From Metapseudomonas otitidis (GTDB lineage: Bacteria; Pseudomonadota; Gammaproteobacteria; Pseudomonadales; Pseudomonadaceae), in the NCBI RefSeq assembly GCF_900111835.1, contig NZ_FOJP01000004.1, positions 42,668 to 106,667 of the forward strand: a stretch of 64,000 nt of DNA, given 5' to 3'. Position 1 is the stretch's first letter. Each line of letters opens with the position of its first letter. Below are positions 9,043 through 20,810 of this stretch, in pieces. The notes under the pieces were generated by a model. The model was not told the origin of the DNA. It did not search any database and was given only the letters and a program-made list of their open reading frames with translations. The position numbers were made by a program, and so were the translations under genes.

Positions 9043-9855
9043 ATGCTGCGTCTCACCGCCCTGTATCGCTACCCCATGAAATCCGCCATCGGCGAGCCCC
9101 TCGCGCGCGCCGAGCTGGACGGCCTCGGCCTGGCCGGTGATCGCCGCTGGATGCTGGTGGACGCCAGCAACGGGCGCTTCCTCACTCAACGTGCACTGCC
9201 GCAGATGTCCCAGCTCAGCGCCCGCTGGAACGCCACGGGTGGCCTGAGCCTGCGTGCCGCCGGCCTGCCGGAACTGGAGGTGCCCCTGCCGGGGGCCGAG
9301 GCGGAGCTGCGCAGCGCGCTGATCTGGAGCGATGCGATGCGGGTGCCGGATGCCGGCGACGAGGCGGCCGAGTGGCTGAGCCGCTTCATCGGCAAGCCGT
9401 GCCGCCTGGTGCACGTGCCGGCCGAGCGTGCCCGGGACATTCCGGGCAGCCTGCTGCCGGAGGAGAAGGTGGGCTTTGCCGACGGCTACCCGCTGCTGCT
9501 GATCGGCCAGGCCTCCCTCGATGACCTCTCGGCCCGGGTCGGTCGTCCGCTGGAGATGCTGCGCTTCCGCCCGAACCTGGTGGTGGAGGGCAGCGAACCC
9601 TATGCCGAGGACAGCTGGAAGCGCATCCGCATCGGCGGCGTGGAGTTCAGCGTTGCCAAGGGCTGCAGCCGTTGCATCCTCACCACCATCGACCCGGCCA
9701 CCGGCGAGCGCAGTGCCGACCGGGAACCACTGACCACCCTGAAGACCTATCGGGAGCGGGAGGGCGAGGTGTTCTTCGGGCAGAACCTGATCAACCGCAG
9801 CAGCGGCACCCTGGAGGTGGGGATGGCGGTGGAGGTGCTGGAAGTGAGGGGCTGA
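9043..9855 (+). CDS. MOSC domain-containing protein (YcbX-like)
   Basis: A 270-residue molybdenum-cofactor sulfurase C-terminal-domain protein. The MOSC N-terminal beta-barrel occupies about residues 1-115 and the MOSC domain about 125-268, including the conserved cysteine motif GCSRCILTTIDP near residue 207 that would coordinate Moco. E. coli YcbX detoxifies N-hydroxylated bases but has an extra C-terminal ferredoxin domain; that domain is absent here, so electrons must come from a separate partner. It has its own ATG and follows the cheV hairpin. Confidence 0.85.
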   Translation: MLRLTALYRYPMKSAIGEPLARAELDGLGLAGDRRWMLVDASNGRFLTQRALPQMSQLSARWNATGGLSLRAAGLPELEVPLPGAEAELRSALIWSDAMRVPDAGDEAAEWLSRFIGKPCRLVHVPAERARDIPGSLLPEEKVGFADGYPLLLIGQASLDDLSARVGRPLEMLRFRPNLVVEGSEPYAEDSWKRIRIGGVEFSVAKGCSRCILTTIDPATGERSADREPLTTLKTYREREGEVFFGQNLINRSSGTLEVGMAVEVLEVRG

Positions 9856-9881
9856 CCCCGCTGCAGCAGGACGATGAAACG

Positions 9882-9907
9882 AGACGGGCGCCGATGGGCG
9901 CCCGTCT
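9882..9907. terminator. Bidirectional terminator between MOSC gene and slt
   Basis: AGACGGGCGCC pairs perfectly with GGCGCCCGTCT around a GATG tetraloop, followed on the plus strand by TGTTTC. The hairpin is between convergent genes. Confidence 0.8.
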
Positions 9908-9922
9908 TGTTTCAGGAGGGGA

Positions 9923-11851
9923 TCACTGGTCGTCGAAGAAGCGCTCGTGCCAGTCAACCAGGGGCTGCGGGGCGTTGAGCTTCTTGCCGTAGATGACCGA
10001 GTAGGACAGGACGTTCTGCACGTACTGGCGGGTCTCGTCGAAGGGGATGCTCTCCACCCAGACGTCGAAGGCCAGGTGGTTGGCGCCCTTGAGCCACTGG
10101 CGCACACGGCCGGGGCCGGCGTTATAGGCAGCGGAGGCGAGTACGCGGTTGCCGTTGAACTGGCCGTGCACCTGGCTCAGGTAGGCGGCACCGAGCTGGA
10201 TGTTCACGTCCGGGTTGAGCGCCTGCTGGGGCGAGGCGAGGGGGATGCCGAACTTGCGCGCGGTCTCCTTGGCGGTGCCGGGCATCAGCTGCATCAGGCC
10301 CATGGCGCCCACGCCGGAGCGGGCGTCGGCCATGAAGGCGCTTTCCTGGCGGGTGATGGCGAACACCCAGCTGGAATGCAGCCCGCGCACCTTGGCCTGC
10401 TGGGTGAGGGTGCTGCGGTGGGCCATGGGGAAGCGGATGTCCAGGTCGTCCCAGTACTGGGCCTGGCTGATGGTGCGGATGGCCGGGAAGTACCACTCCA
10501 TGTCGTAGGCGAGCTTGGCCTGGGCGACCAGTTCCTCGCGGCTGAACAGGCGGCTGACGTAGTACCACTCGCGGCGGCCGTCGACGATCTCGCCGCGGTC
10601 ATGGAACTCCATGGCCCGGCGGATGCCGGCGGTGTTGCGCACCTTCTGCATCACCTTGGGATCGATGGCCATCGGCTTGTTGTTGAGCTGGTACGGCACC
10701 TGGATGCGGTCGGCGGCGAGGAAACCGTAGAAGTCACGCTCGCGGGCCAGAGGCTGCATGAGGCGGGTGGCTTCTGCACTCTGCGGCTGTGCCAGCTGCA
10801 GGCTGCGGGCCTGCCAGTAGCGCCAGCGGTTGGTGCTGGCCAGCGATGGCGGCATCTGCCGGGTCAGCTGGTAGGCGTCCTGCCAGCGGCCCAGGCGCAG
10901 CAGCAGGCGCGCGCGCCATTCGCTGACGGTGTCGTCGCGCAGCTTGGGGTCGTACTGGGTCATCAGCTGCAGGGCGCGGGCGTCGAAGCGCTTGGCCAGT
11001 GCCAGGCCGATCTCCCGGGCGATGGCGACCTTTTCGTCGCTGGAGAAGGGCATGCGGGCGGCGTAGGCGTCCAGCAGGGTGGTGGCCTTGTCCGGGTCCT
11101 GGCGGGCCAGGCGGCGCAGGCCGAGCCCGACCACGTCGGCCATGGCGCGGTCGGCGGGGCTGAAGCGGGCGGTCTGGCTGAGCAGTTGCGGGTTCTGGGC
11201 GACGTCCACCAGCAATTTGCCCTGGGTGGACAGGCTCGGCAGGCTCTTGGCCAGGAAGCTGGCCAGGCCGTAGTTACGGGCTTCGGCCGCCAGCTTGGCG
11301 CGACGCCAGCGCATCTGTTCGGTCATCTGGCCGTCGGCGCGCCAGAGTTCGAACAGCACATCGCAGGCCTCGGGCTGGGACTTGCCCACCAGCCAGAGCT
11401 TCTCGGCGGTCTTGTGGCCTTCGGCCTTGAGGCCGTGCTTGAGCTGGTACTGGCCGTAGAGGCAGTCCAGCTCGGTGAAGTTCATCTTGGGGTCGTAGTG
11501 GTTGACGAAGGTCTTCCAGTCGCCGCGCTCGGCGAGCCAGCGCAGCCAGCGCAGGCGCATCCAGTTGGACTGGGGCAGGTCGCCATGCTCGGCGAGGAAC
11601 TTCTCGATTTCCTCGTTGCTGGCCCATTTCAGGCGGGCGGTCAGCTCGTCATAGGCCAGGTGCGGCTCCAGCGGGTAGTCGGCCAGCGCGCTGGCGTAGC
11701 GCTTGTACGGGCCGCTGTCGCCCTTGGCCAGGGCGCGCTTGGCCTCGTCGTACATCTGCCGCTGCTGGGCGAGGGGCACCGCATGGGCCGCGTCGAGCGT
11801 GAGGGTGGTGAGAAGCAGGCAGGAGAACAGGCTGAGCAGACGACCGCGCAT
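9923..11851 (-). CDS. slt: Soluble lytic murein transglycosylase
   Basis: A 642-residue periplasmic enzyme that cleaves the MurNAc-GlcNAc bond with formation of 1,6-anhydromuropeptides. The signal peptide is residues 1 to about 24 (MRGRLLSLFSCLLL...DAAHA). A large alpha-helical ring domain follows, and the C-terminal SLT domain starts near residue 480 with the catalytic glutamate E503 in ITRQESAF and the GLMQLMPGTA motif. The start at 11851 is set by the signal peptide, although the open frame continues far upstream. Its product feeds the recycling route that includes NagZ, encoded at 27014. Confidence 0.92.
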   Translation of the reverse strand: MRGRLLSLFSCLLLTTLTLDAAHAVPLAQQRQMYDEAKRALAKGDSGPYKRYASALADYPLEPHLAYDELTARLKWASNEEIEKFLAEHGDLPQSNWMRLRWLRWLAERGDWKTFVNHYDPKMNFTELDCLYGQYQLKHGLKAEGHKTAEKLWLVGKSQPEACDVLFELWRADGQMTEQMRWRRAKLAAEARNYGLASFLAKSLPSLSTQGKLLVDVAQNPQLLSQTARFSPADRAMADVVGLGLRRLARQDPDKATTLLDAYAARMPFSSDEKVAIAREIGLALAKRFDARALQLMTQYDPKLRDDTVSEWRARLLLRLGRWQDAYQLTRQMPPSLASTNRWRYWQARSLQLAQPQSAEATRLMQPLARERDFYGFLAADRIQVPYQLNNKPMAIDPKVMQKVRNTAGIRRAMEFHDRGEIVDGRREWYYVSRLFSREELVAQAKLAYDMEWYFPAIRTISQAQYWDDLDIRFPMAHRSTLTQQAKVRGLHSSWVFAITRQESAFMADARSGVGAMGLMQLMPGTAKETARKFGIPLASPQQALNPDVNIQLGAAYLSQVHGQFNGNRVLASAAYNAGPGRVRQWLKGANHLAFDVWVESIPFDETRQYVQNVLSYSVIYGKKLNAPQPLVDWHERFFDDQ

Positions 11852-12031
11852 GACACTTCCGGGTAGAGAAAACGTAGTGGGCGACGGCCACGGGGCCACC
11901 GGAGGTGCGTAGCTTAGCCGTTTGCCGGGTGCAGGTGGAGTCTCGTCGGAGGGGGGAAACATGATGAAAAAATGGCGGCCGTGGCGATGACCAATCGGGG
12001 TAGAATGCGCGCCCATCTTTCGGAGGCCCCC
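11852..12031. promoter_or_regulatory. Divergent promoter region slt / uup
   Basis: A 180-base gap. TAGAAT at 12001-12006 is a reasonable -10 for the plus-strand gene, but no good -35 is seen at the right distance. CGGAGG at 12021-12026 is the ribosome site for the ATG at 12032. Confidence 0.4.
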
Positions 12032-13957
<1,926 letters not shown>

Positions 13958-13980
13958 TGTCTGTTTGAGTCGGAGAGCCC

Positions 13981-14667
13981 ATGGCTGTCGAGTACCGCAT
14001 CACGCTGGACGATGAACACGAGTTCAGCTATCGCATCGAGCTGGACCGGGAATATGACCAGGAGCGCGCGGCGACGGCGCCGAAGTGGACGCGCCTGGAT
14101 TTCAACCAGTGCAGCAATTGCCCGCTCTCACGTGATCGCTTCAGCCATTGCCCGGCAGCCGTCGACCTGCACCGGGTAATCGAGGACTTCCACGGCCTGC
14201 CGGCCTTCAAGAAGGCGGTGTTCATGGTGCGCACGCCGGAGCGCGAGTACACCAAGCACGTCGGTCTGGAAGAGGGCTTGCGGGCGCTGCTGGGGGTGAT
14301 CATGGCCTCCAGCGCCTGCCCGGTCCTGGGGCGCCTCAAGCCGATGGCCCAGCAGCACCTGCCGTTCGCCAGCAACCAGGAGTTCATCCTGAGGGCGGTG
14401 TCGCTCTACCTGGCGCGGCAATACTTCAACATGCGCGAAGGGCGACATGCCGACTGGGAGCTGAAGGGGCTGGTGAGGCTGTTCCAGCAATTGCAGCTGG
14501 TGAACCAGGCGTTCTGGCAGCGCATCCATGACGTGTGCGAGGGGGATTCGAACCTCAAGGCCTTCCTGACCTTTTTCTCCATGGCGTCCAGCATGACCTA
14601 CTCGCTGGAAACGCAGCTGCAGAAGATCCGTCCCCTGGTGATGAGTGCCGACGAAGGCTTCATGTAG
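13981..14667 (+). CDS. Conserved protein with a cysteine cluster, function unknown
   Basis: A 228-residue protein I cannot assign to a characterised function. The striking feature is a C-x2-C-x9-C set (C44, C47, C57) in QCSNCPLSRDRFSHCP, with a fourth candidate ligand C113 in SSACPVLGR. This looks like a metal site, zinc or iron-sulfur, with the rest of the protein predicted mostly helical. It has no signal peptide or membrane segment. It lies 23 bases after uup and is probably cotranscribed with it. Confidence 0.75.
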   Translation: MAVEYRITLDDEHEFSYRIELDREYDQERAATAPKWTRLDFNQCSNCPLSRDRFSHCPAAVDLHRVIEDFHGLPAFKKAVFMVRTPEREYTKHVGLEEGLRALLGVIMASSACPVLGRLKPMAQQHLPFASNQEFILRAVSLYLARQYFNMREGRHADWELKGLVRLFQQLQLVNQAFWQRIHDVCEGDSNLKAFLTFFSMASSMTYSLETQLQKIRPLVMSADEGFM

Positions 14668-14680
14668 GCCTTCGTCGGCA
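14646..14680. terminator. Hairpin overlapping the 3' end of the cysteine-cluster gene
   Basis: TGCCGACGAAGGC pairs perfectly over 13 bases with GCCTTCGTCGGCA, with a nine-base loop that spans the last coding bases and most of the stop codon. It separates two convergent genes. There is no clear T-run, so it could be a terminator or an mRNA end-stabilising structure. Confidence 0.5.
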
Positions 14681-14686
14681 GCCGCG

Positions 14687-15130
14687 TTATTTCTCTGATT
14701 TGTTGAGACGCACCGCGAGCACATCGCAAGGCGCGCCGTGGAGGACGTCGTTGGCGGTGGAGCCCAGCAGCAGGGCCAGGCCGTGGCGGCCATGGCTGCC
14801 GACCACGATCAGGTCGCAGCCCTGTTCTTCGGCCAGCCGGTGGATCTCCTGGCGGGGCTGGCCGTAGGTCAGGTGGCGTTGCTCGGCGCTGATCTCGGGG
14901 TAGAGGCCGGCAAAGCCGTCGAGGCGCTCGCGGGCCTGTTCGAACTGCTGCTGCTGCAGCATGGAGAGGTCCATGGGGACATCGCCGCCGAAGGCCATGG
15001 CCATGGGCTCGACGATGTGCACCAGGGACAGCCGGGCCTGGGAGGCTTGAGCCAGGGCCTGCGCGCGGCGCACGACGGGGTGGCATTCGTCGGTAAGGTC
15101 GATGGCGACCAGGATGTGCTGGTAGGGCAT
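14687..15130 (-). CDS. Universal stress protein (UspA family)
   Basis: A 147-residue single-domain USP, cytosolic and probably dimeric. It begins MPYQHILVAIDLTDE, with the first strand and the conserved aspartate, and ends with the ATP-binding pattern VVGSHGRHGLALLLGSTAN (G-x2-G-x9-G-S/T) at about residues 114-132, so it belongs to the ATP-binding class. In Pseudomonas several USPs are Anr-induced for anaerobic survival; no Anr box was identified here. The start at 15130 is preceded by AGGAGG at good spacing, so a longer upstream frame is unlikely. Confidence 0.9.
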   Translation of the reverse strand: MPYQHILVAIDLTDECHPVVRRAQALAQASQARLSLVHIVEPMAMAFGGDVPMDLSMLQQQQFEQARERLDGFAGLYPEISAEQRHLTYGQPRQEIHRLAEEQGCDLIVVGSHGRHGLALLLGSTANDVLHGAPCDVLAVRLNKSEK

Positions 15131-15219
15131 GGGGTGACTCCTCCTTAAGGTTGCACCTGGCATGAAGTATGGCCGCCATGGGGGCGCGCCGGCATGATTT
15201 TCATCATGGGAATGCAGTT

Positions 15220-15657
15220 ATGACCCTGTGGTTGGTGGTGTTTCTCCTGCTCGCTGTGCTCAGTCCGCTGGTCTGGCTGCTGCCTTCTAAGGGGCAGCGC
15301 GGGCGCATGGACCTGCGCATGCAGGCCCGACGCATGGGGCTGGCGATGCAGTTGGCGCGGCAGGAGTGGCCGCACTGGCTGCCAGTGGAGCCGCCGCCCT
15401 CCTGTGCACAGTTCCACCGTGCCCGCCGCCGTGGGGCCGAGGGTGCATGGACCTATTGGCAGGTGGCACCCGGGCAGTGGGTCAACCAGTGGCGCGAGCC
15501 GTTGGAAGACCCTGTATTGCTCGGGTGTTTCGCGGGGTTGCCTGCCGATGTCTACAAGATCGAGACCACGCCGCAGATGGTGGCGCTTTACTGGGGCGAG
15601 CGGGGTACGGCGGAGGACCTCCAGCGTATCGCCGAGGTGCTGCGCGCCATCGACTGA
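15220..15657 (+). CDS. Small membrane-anchored protein of unknown function
   Basis: A 145-residue protein. The N terminus, residues about 2-22, is one hydrophobic membrane segment (MTLWLVVFLLLAVLSPLVWL), followed by a basic patch and a cytosolic or periplasmic domain with many tryptophans. The C-terminal part contains LPADVYKIETTPQMVALYW. I do not recognise a characterised family. The start at 15220 puts the hydrophobic segment at the N terminus; an in-frame ATG at 15169 would add 17 hydrophilic residues. It is divergent from the universal stress gene. Confidence 0.65.
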   Translation: MTLWLVVFLLLAVLSPLVWLLPSKGQRGRMDLRMQARRMGLAMQLARQEWPHWLPVEPPPSCAQFHRARRRGAEGAWTYWQVAPGQWVNQWREPLEDPVLLGCFAGLPADVYKIETTPQMVALYWGERGTAEDLQRIAEVLRAID

Positions 15658-15677
15658 CGCGCAGCGAGCAGGGCGGC

Positions 15678-16490
15678 TCAGAGCTGGGCCGTGGCGTACT
15701 GGGCGGACACGCCTTCGAGGCCTTCGATGATGCTGTCCGAGTACTTGTTGATGAGGAACGGCACGCTGTTCTCGTTGTAGTTCTGCAGCGAGCGCTCGAT
15801 GTAGCGCCACTTGGTGCCGATGCTGGTCAGCGCCTGGCTGATCTGCGGAGTGTTCCTGGGCTGCTGTGCCAGTGCGGTGAGCTGACCGGCAAAGTCCCTG
15901 GCCAGTTCGTCGATGGCCTTGCCCTCACCACCGCCGAAGAAAGACGCACCCACGGACGCACTGCGCGAGGCGTAGTCGACGGCGATGGTCTGCATCAGCA
16001 GGCTCTGCTGGCGGCTTTGCTGGGTCAGCGGGGGGACGACGAAGTTGCTCTCCTGCTGGATGCGGTCATAGAGCTCGCCGGCCAGTGCGATCAGCTTCTG
16101 GTTGCGCGCCGTCATGTCGGCGACGGGCTGCAGGTCGGTGAAACCCTTGGTGCGCAGGGCGGTGACCAGGCCGCCGAGTTCACTGGAATAGTCCTTCCAC
16201 TGCTGTTGCAGCTGGGTGTGCAGGGCCTTCGAAGCGTCGCCCTGGATGTCCTTGAGTTCCTTCATGCGCGCATCGGCTTCCTGCACGGACTCGTCGATCA
16301 TCCGGGCGTAGCGCTGGTCGCCTTCCATGCCGTTGTACATGTAGAAGTCGCCCAGGCTTTTCAGGGCGGCCAGGCGCATCTGGTGGAGCTTGAGGAGGGT
16401 GGTGCCGGGGTCGGCCGCCTGGCTCGGGGAAACCAGGCAGAAGAAGGAAAGGAGGGTGCCTAGCAGTACGGCAAGCGTGCGGCTCGTCAT
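15678..16490 (-). CDS. Exported helical protein, PilJ/MCP N-terminal-like
   Basis: A 270-residue protein with a clear signal peptide (residues 1 to about 25, ending SPSQA). The mature part is predicted nearly all helical, with heptad-like stretches such as DESVQEADARMKELKDIQ, recalling the periplasmic helical bundles of PilJ-type chemoreceptors but with no signalling domain. It should be periplasmic. The function is not known; a sensory or adaptor role is only an inference. Start chosen from the signal peptide. It ends convergently 20 bases from the small membrane protein gene. Confidence 0.65.
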   Translation of the reverse strand: MTSRTLAVLLGTLLSFFCLVSPSQAADPGTTLLKLHQMRLAALKSLGDFYMYNGMEGDQRYARMIDESVQEADARMKELKDIQGDASKALHTQLQQQWKDYSSELGGLVTALRTKGFTDLQPVADMTARNQKLIALAGELYDRIQQESNFVVPPLTQQSRQQSLLMQTIAVDYASRSASVGASFFGGGEGKAIDELARDFAGQLTALAQQPRNTPQISQALTSIGTKWRYIERSLQNYNENSVPFLINKYSDSIIEGLEGVSAQYATAQL

Positions 16491-16962
16491 GGTGCTACTC
16501 CGTGTGCCCCTGGGGGCGTGTTTGTTGTTTTTATTCGGCCTGTCCCGGCCGTGCCACGGGACTCTACTCTTCATGGCTGGCCTTTGGCTAGCGTGCTCCG
16601 GCAGCTGCCGGAGTGGCCTTCCATCGACTTTCTGATGCAATGACATAAGCTCCGTGCATAGTGGTTTCGGCAGCCTGCCGCATCGCTTGAAGCGCCGGTT
16701 ACAGAGCGGTTTGGGCGTGGCCGGGCAGTCACGAAGCGCAATTGACAACGGAGGACTTTTCCGTGAATGTGTGCGCACCCAAATCAAACGGGCGTATGAA
16801 TTGAGCGTTTGCCTGGTGGGCGCGCTCCAATGACCACGACCCGATATCGCGTCGGTGGGTGTGCCGGACCGAATCGGACTTGACCCAGGGCCCAGCCCAG
16901 GGCCGGTTCGCCGGTTGGCTCCGATGTGTACTGTTCAGCTTCCATACCGTGGAGATCAGTTG
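16491..16962. promoter_or_regulatory. 472-base fadBA upstream region
   Basis: No gene is supported here. A TTGACA -35-like element is at 16742-16747, without a convincing -10 at 17 bases. Two PsrA-like boxes lie at 16785-16811. The first half (16491-16740) also serves as the promoter of the divergent exported-protein gene; GC content dips near 16630-16680. A GGAGAT ribosome site precedes fadB at 16963. Confidence 0.5.
16785..16811. promoter_or_regulatory. Pair of PsrA-like operators upstream of fadBA
   Basis: CAAAC-GGGC-GTATG (16785-16798) and GAATT-GAGC-GTTTG (16798-16811) each resemble the PsrA consensus, G/CAAAC-N2-4-GTTTG/C, with one and two mismatches in the half sites. They share one base and are offset by 13 bases, the same geometry as the two perfect boxes at psrA (25688-25714). 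PsrA is known to repress fadBA in P. aeruginosa and to release it on binding long-chain fatty acyl ligands. Confidence 0.6.
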
Positions 16963-19110
16963 ATGATTTACGAAGGTAAAGCCATCACGGTTAAGGCTCT
17001 TGAGGGCGGCATCGTCGAACTGCAGTTCGATCTCAAGGGTGAGTCCGTCAACAAGTTCAACCGTCTTACCCTGAACGAACTGCGCCAGGCCGTCGACGCC
17101 ATCAAGGCAGACGCTTCGGTCAAGGGCGTCATCGTCACCAGCGGCAAGGACGTGTTCATCGTCGGCGCTGACATCACCGAGTTCGTCGACAACTTCAAGC
17201 TGCCCGACGAAGAGCTGGTGGCCGGCAACCTCGAAGCCAACAAGATCTTCAGCGATTTCGAAGACCTGGCCGTACCCACCGTCGTCGCCATCAACGGCAT
17301 CGCCCTGGGTGGCGGCCTGGAGATGTGCCTCTCCGCCGACTACCGCGTGATGAGCGAAACCGCCAAGATCGGCCTGCCTGAAGTCAAGCTGGGCATCTAC
17401 CCGGGCTTCGGCGGCACCGTGCGCCTGCCGCGCCTTATCGGTGTGGACAACGCCATCGAGTGGATCGCCTCCGGCAAGGAGAACAAGGCCGCCGACGCCC
17501 TGAAAGTGGGTGCCGTCGACGCCGTGGTCGCTCCGGCCAAGCTGAAGGAAGGTGCCCTGGATCTGGTCAAGCGCGCCATCGCCGGCGAGCTGGACTACAA
17601 GGCCAAGCGCCAGCCCAAGCTGGAAAAGATCAAGCTGAACGCCATCGAGCAGATGATGGCCTTCGAGACCGCCAAGGGCTTCGTGGCTGGCCAGGCCGGC
17701 CCGAACTACCCGGCGCCGGTCGAAGCGATCAAGACCATCCAGAAAGCTGCCAACTTCGGCCGTGACAAGGCGCTGGAAGTCGAGGCCGCCGGCTTCGTCA
17801 AGCTGGCCAAGACCTCGGTTGCCGAGAGCCTGATCGGTCTGTTCCTGAACGACCAGGAACTGAAGAAGAAGGCCAAGAAGCACGACGAGATCGCCCAGGA
17901 CGTGAAACTGGCCGCCGTACTCGGCGCCGGCATCATGGGTGGCGGCATCGCCTACCAGTCCGCTTCCAAGGGCACTCCGATCCTGATGAAGGATATCCGC
18001 GAAGAGGGTATCCAGATGGGCCTGAACGAGGCGTCCAAGCTGCTCGGCAAGCGCGTCGAGAAAGGCCGCATGACCCCGGCCAAGATGGCCGAGGCGCTGA
18101 ACGCCATCCGTCCGACCATGTCCTACGGTGACTTCGCCCATGTCGACATCGTGGTCGAGGCTGTGGTCGAGAACCCGAAGGTCAAGCACGCCGTGCTGGC
18201 CGAGGTGGAAGGCCATGTGAAGGACAACGCGATCATCGCGTCCAACACCTCCACCATCTCCATCAGCTACCTGGCCCAGGCCCTGAAGCGCCCCGAGAAC
18301 TTCGTCGGCATGCACTTCTTCAACCCGGTGCACATGATGCCGCTGGTCGAGGTCATCCGTGGCGAGAAGTCCAGCGAAGTGGCCGTGGCCACCACCGTTG
18401 CCTACGCCAAGAAGATGGGCAAGAACCCCATCGTGGTGAATGACTGCCCCGGCTTCCTGGTGAACCGCGTGCTGTTCCCGTACTTCGGTGGCTTCGCCAA
18501 GCTGCTGGAGTTCGGCGTGGACTTCGTCCGCATCGACAAGATCATGGAGAAGTTCGGCTGGCCCATGGGCCCGGCCTACCTGTCCGACGTGGTCGGCATC
18601 GACACCGGCCACCACGGCCGTGACGTGATGGCAGAAGGTTTCCCGGACCGCATGGCGGTCGAGGGCAAGACCGCCGTCGACGTGATGTACGAAGCCAACC
18701 GCCTGGGCCAGAAGAACGGCAAGGGCTTCTACGCCTACGAAATGGACAAGCGCGGCAAGCCGAAGAAGGTCCAGGACCCCGAGGCCTACGAGATCCTCAA
18801 GCCGATCATCAAGGAACAGCGCGAGCTGACCGATGAGGACATCATCAACTTCATGATGATCCCGCTGTGCCTGGAAACCGTTCGCTGCCTGGAAGACGGC
18901 ATCGTCGAAACCGCAGCCGAGGCCGACATGGGTCTGATCTACGGCATCGGCTTCCCCCCCTTCCGTGGTGGTGCGCTGCGTTACATCGATTCCATCGGTG
19001 TAGCCGAGTTCGTCGCCCTGGCCGACAAGTATGCCGACCTGGGCGCCCTGTACCACCCGACCGCCAAGCTTCGTGAGATGGCCGCCAAGGGCCAGAAGTT
19101 TTTCGGTTAA
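16963..19110 (+). CDS. fadB: Fatty acid oxidation complex subunit alpha
   Basis: A 715-residue multifunctional enzyme, the same length as characterised FadB/FaoA proteins. The N-terminal enoyl-CoA hydratase/isomerase domain, residues 1 to about 190, carries [13 protein letters not shown] and [17 protein letters not shown] with the two catalytic glutamates. The 3-hydroxyacyl-CoA dehydrogenase part begins at the NAD motif [13 protein letters not shown] near residue 317, with [16 protein letters not shown] near 448. It forms an alpha2beta2 complex with FadA and performs the hydration and dehydrogenation steps of beta-oxidation. fadA follows 30 bases downstream. Confidence 0.97.
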   Translation: MIYEGKAITVKALEGGIVELQFDLKGESVNKFNRLTLNELRQAVDAIKADASVKGVIVTSGKDVFIVGADITEFVDNFKLPDEELVAGNLEANKIFSDFEDLAVPTVVAINGIALGGGLEMCLSADYRVMSETAKIGLPEVKLGIYPGFGGTVRLPRLIGVDNAIEWIASGKENKAADALKVGAVDAVVAPAKLKEGALDLVKRAIAGELDYKAKRQPKLEKIKLNAIEQMMAFETAKGFVAGQAGPNYPAPVEAIKTIQKAANFGRDKALEVEAAGFVKLAKTSVAESLIGLFLNDQELKKKAKKHDEIAQDVKLAAVLGAGIMGGGIAYQSASKGTPILMKDIREEGIQMGLNEASKLLGKRVEKGRMTPAKMAEALNAIRPTMSYGDFAHVDIVVEAVVENPKVKHAVLAEVEGHVKDNAIIASNTSTISISYLAQALKRPENFVGMHFFNPVHMMPLVEVIRGEKSSEVAVATTVAYAKKMGKNPIVVNDCPGFLVNRVLFPYFGGFAKLLEFGVDFVRIDKIMEKFGWPMGPAYLSDVVGIDTGHHGRDVMAEGFPDRMAVEGKTAVDVMYEANRLGQKNGKGFYAYEMDKRGKPKKVQDPEAYEILKPIIKEQRELTDEDIINFMMIPLCLETVRCLEDGIVETAAEADMGLIYGIGFPPFRGGALRYIDSIGVAEFVALADKYADLGALYHPTAKLREMAAKGQKFFG

Positions 19111-20316
<1,206 letters not shown>

Positions 20317-20333
20317 GCCTGAAGCTGGACAAG

Positions 20334-20357
20334 ACCGGGGCCTCGTGCCCCGGTTTT
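20334..20357 (+). terminator. fadBA terminator
   Basis: ACCGGGGC pairs with GCCCCGGT around CTCGT and is followed by TTTCG. It starts 18 bases after the fadA stop. Confidence 0.8.
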
Positions 20358-20452
20358 CGTTTCCGCCAATTTCTCACCAAGGCTGGCCATATCCCGTCGG
20401 AGTGGGCACCATGCGCACCTTGGCAAGCCGTCGACCGAGCACTGAGGGGAAC

Positions 20453-20689
20453 ATGAGCGTACAACCGGGACTCTATCGCCACTACAAGGGGCAGCAGTAC
20501 CGCGTGATCGGAACCGCTCGGCACTCGGAGAGCGAAGAGGAGCTGGTGGTGTACCAGGCGCTCTACGGCGAACATGGGCTCTGGGTGCGTCCGCTGGAGA
20601 TGTTCACCGGCACGGTGACGGTGGAAGGCGAACAGATTGCGCGCTTTTCTCTTGTGACTGCCGAGTCGGATCCCTATCCACGCCGCTGA
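20453..20689 (+). CDS. DUF1653 family small protein
   Basis: A 78-residue cytosolic protein. It begins MSVQPGLYRHYKGQQYRVIG and has the DUF1653 pattern GLYRHYKGxxYxVxGxARHSE followed by LVVYQALYG and LWVRPLEMF. The family is widespread in bacteria without a firm function. The ATG at 20453 follows GAGGGGA; the open frame extends upstream but without similarity. It lies alone between the fadA terminator and topA. Confidence 0.82.
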   Translation: MSVQPGLYRHYKGQQYRVIGTARHSESEEELVVYQALYGEHGLWVRPLEMFTGTVTVEGEQIARFSLVTAESDPYPRR

Positions 20690-20810
20690 GTCGACTCGCC
20701 GGCCCCGGCGAACTTGACCTTGTCTCCTTCGCCACTATATATAGCGGTGCCGCCTGGGGCGGCTCCCGCCTTTGTTTATCTATCTCTCGAATTTAGGAAC
20801 TTTCCGATCC

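Noticed and set aside
16390-16635. 81-codon plus-strand frame in the fadBA upstream region
   Set aside because: Its first part is antisense to the exported-protein gene, it has no ribosome site and no family resemblance.
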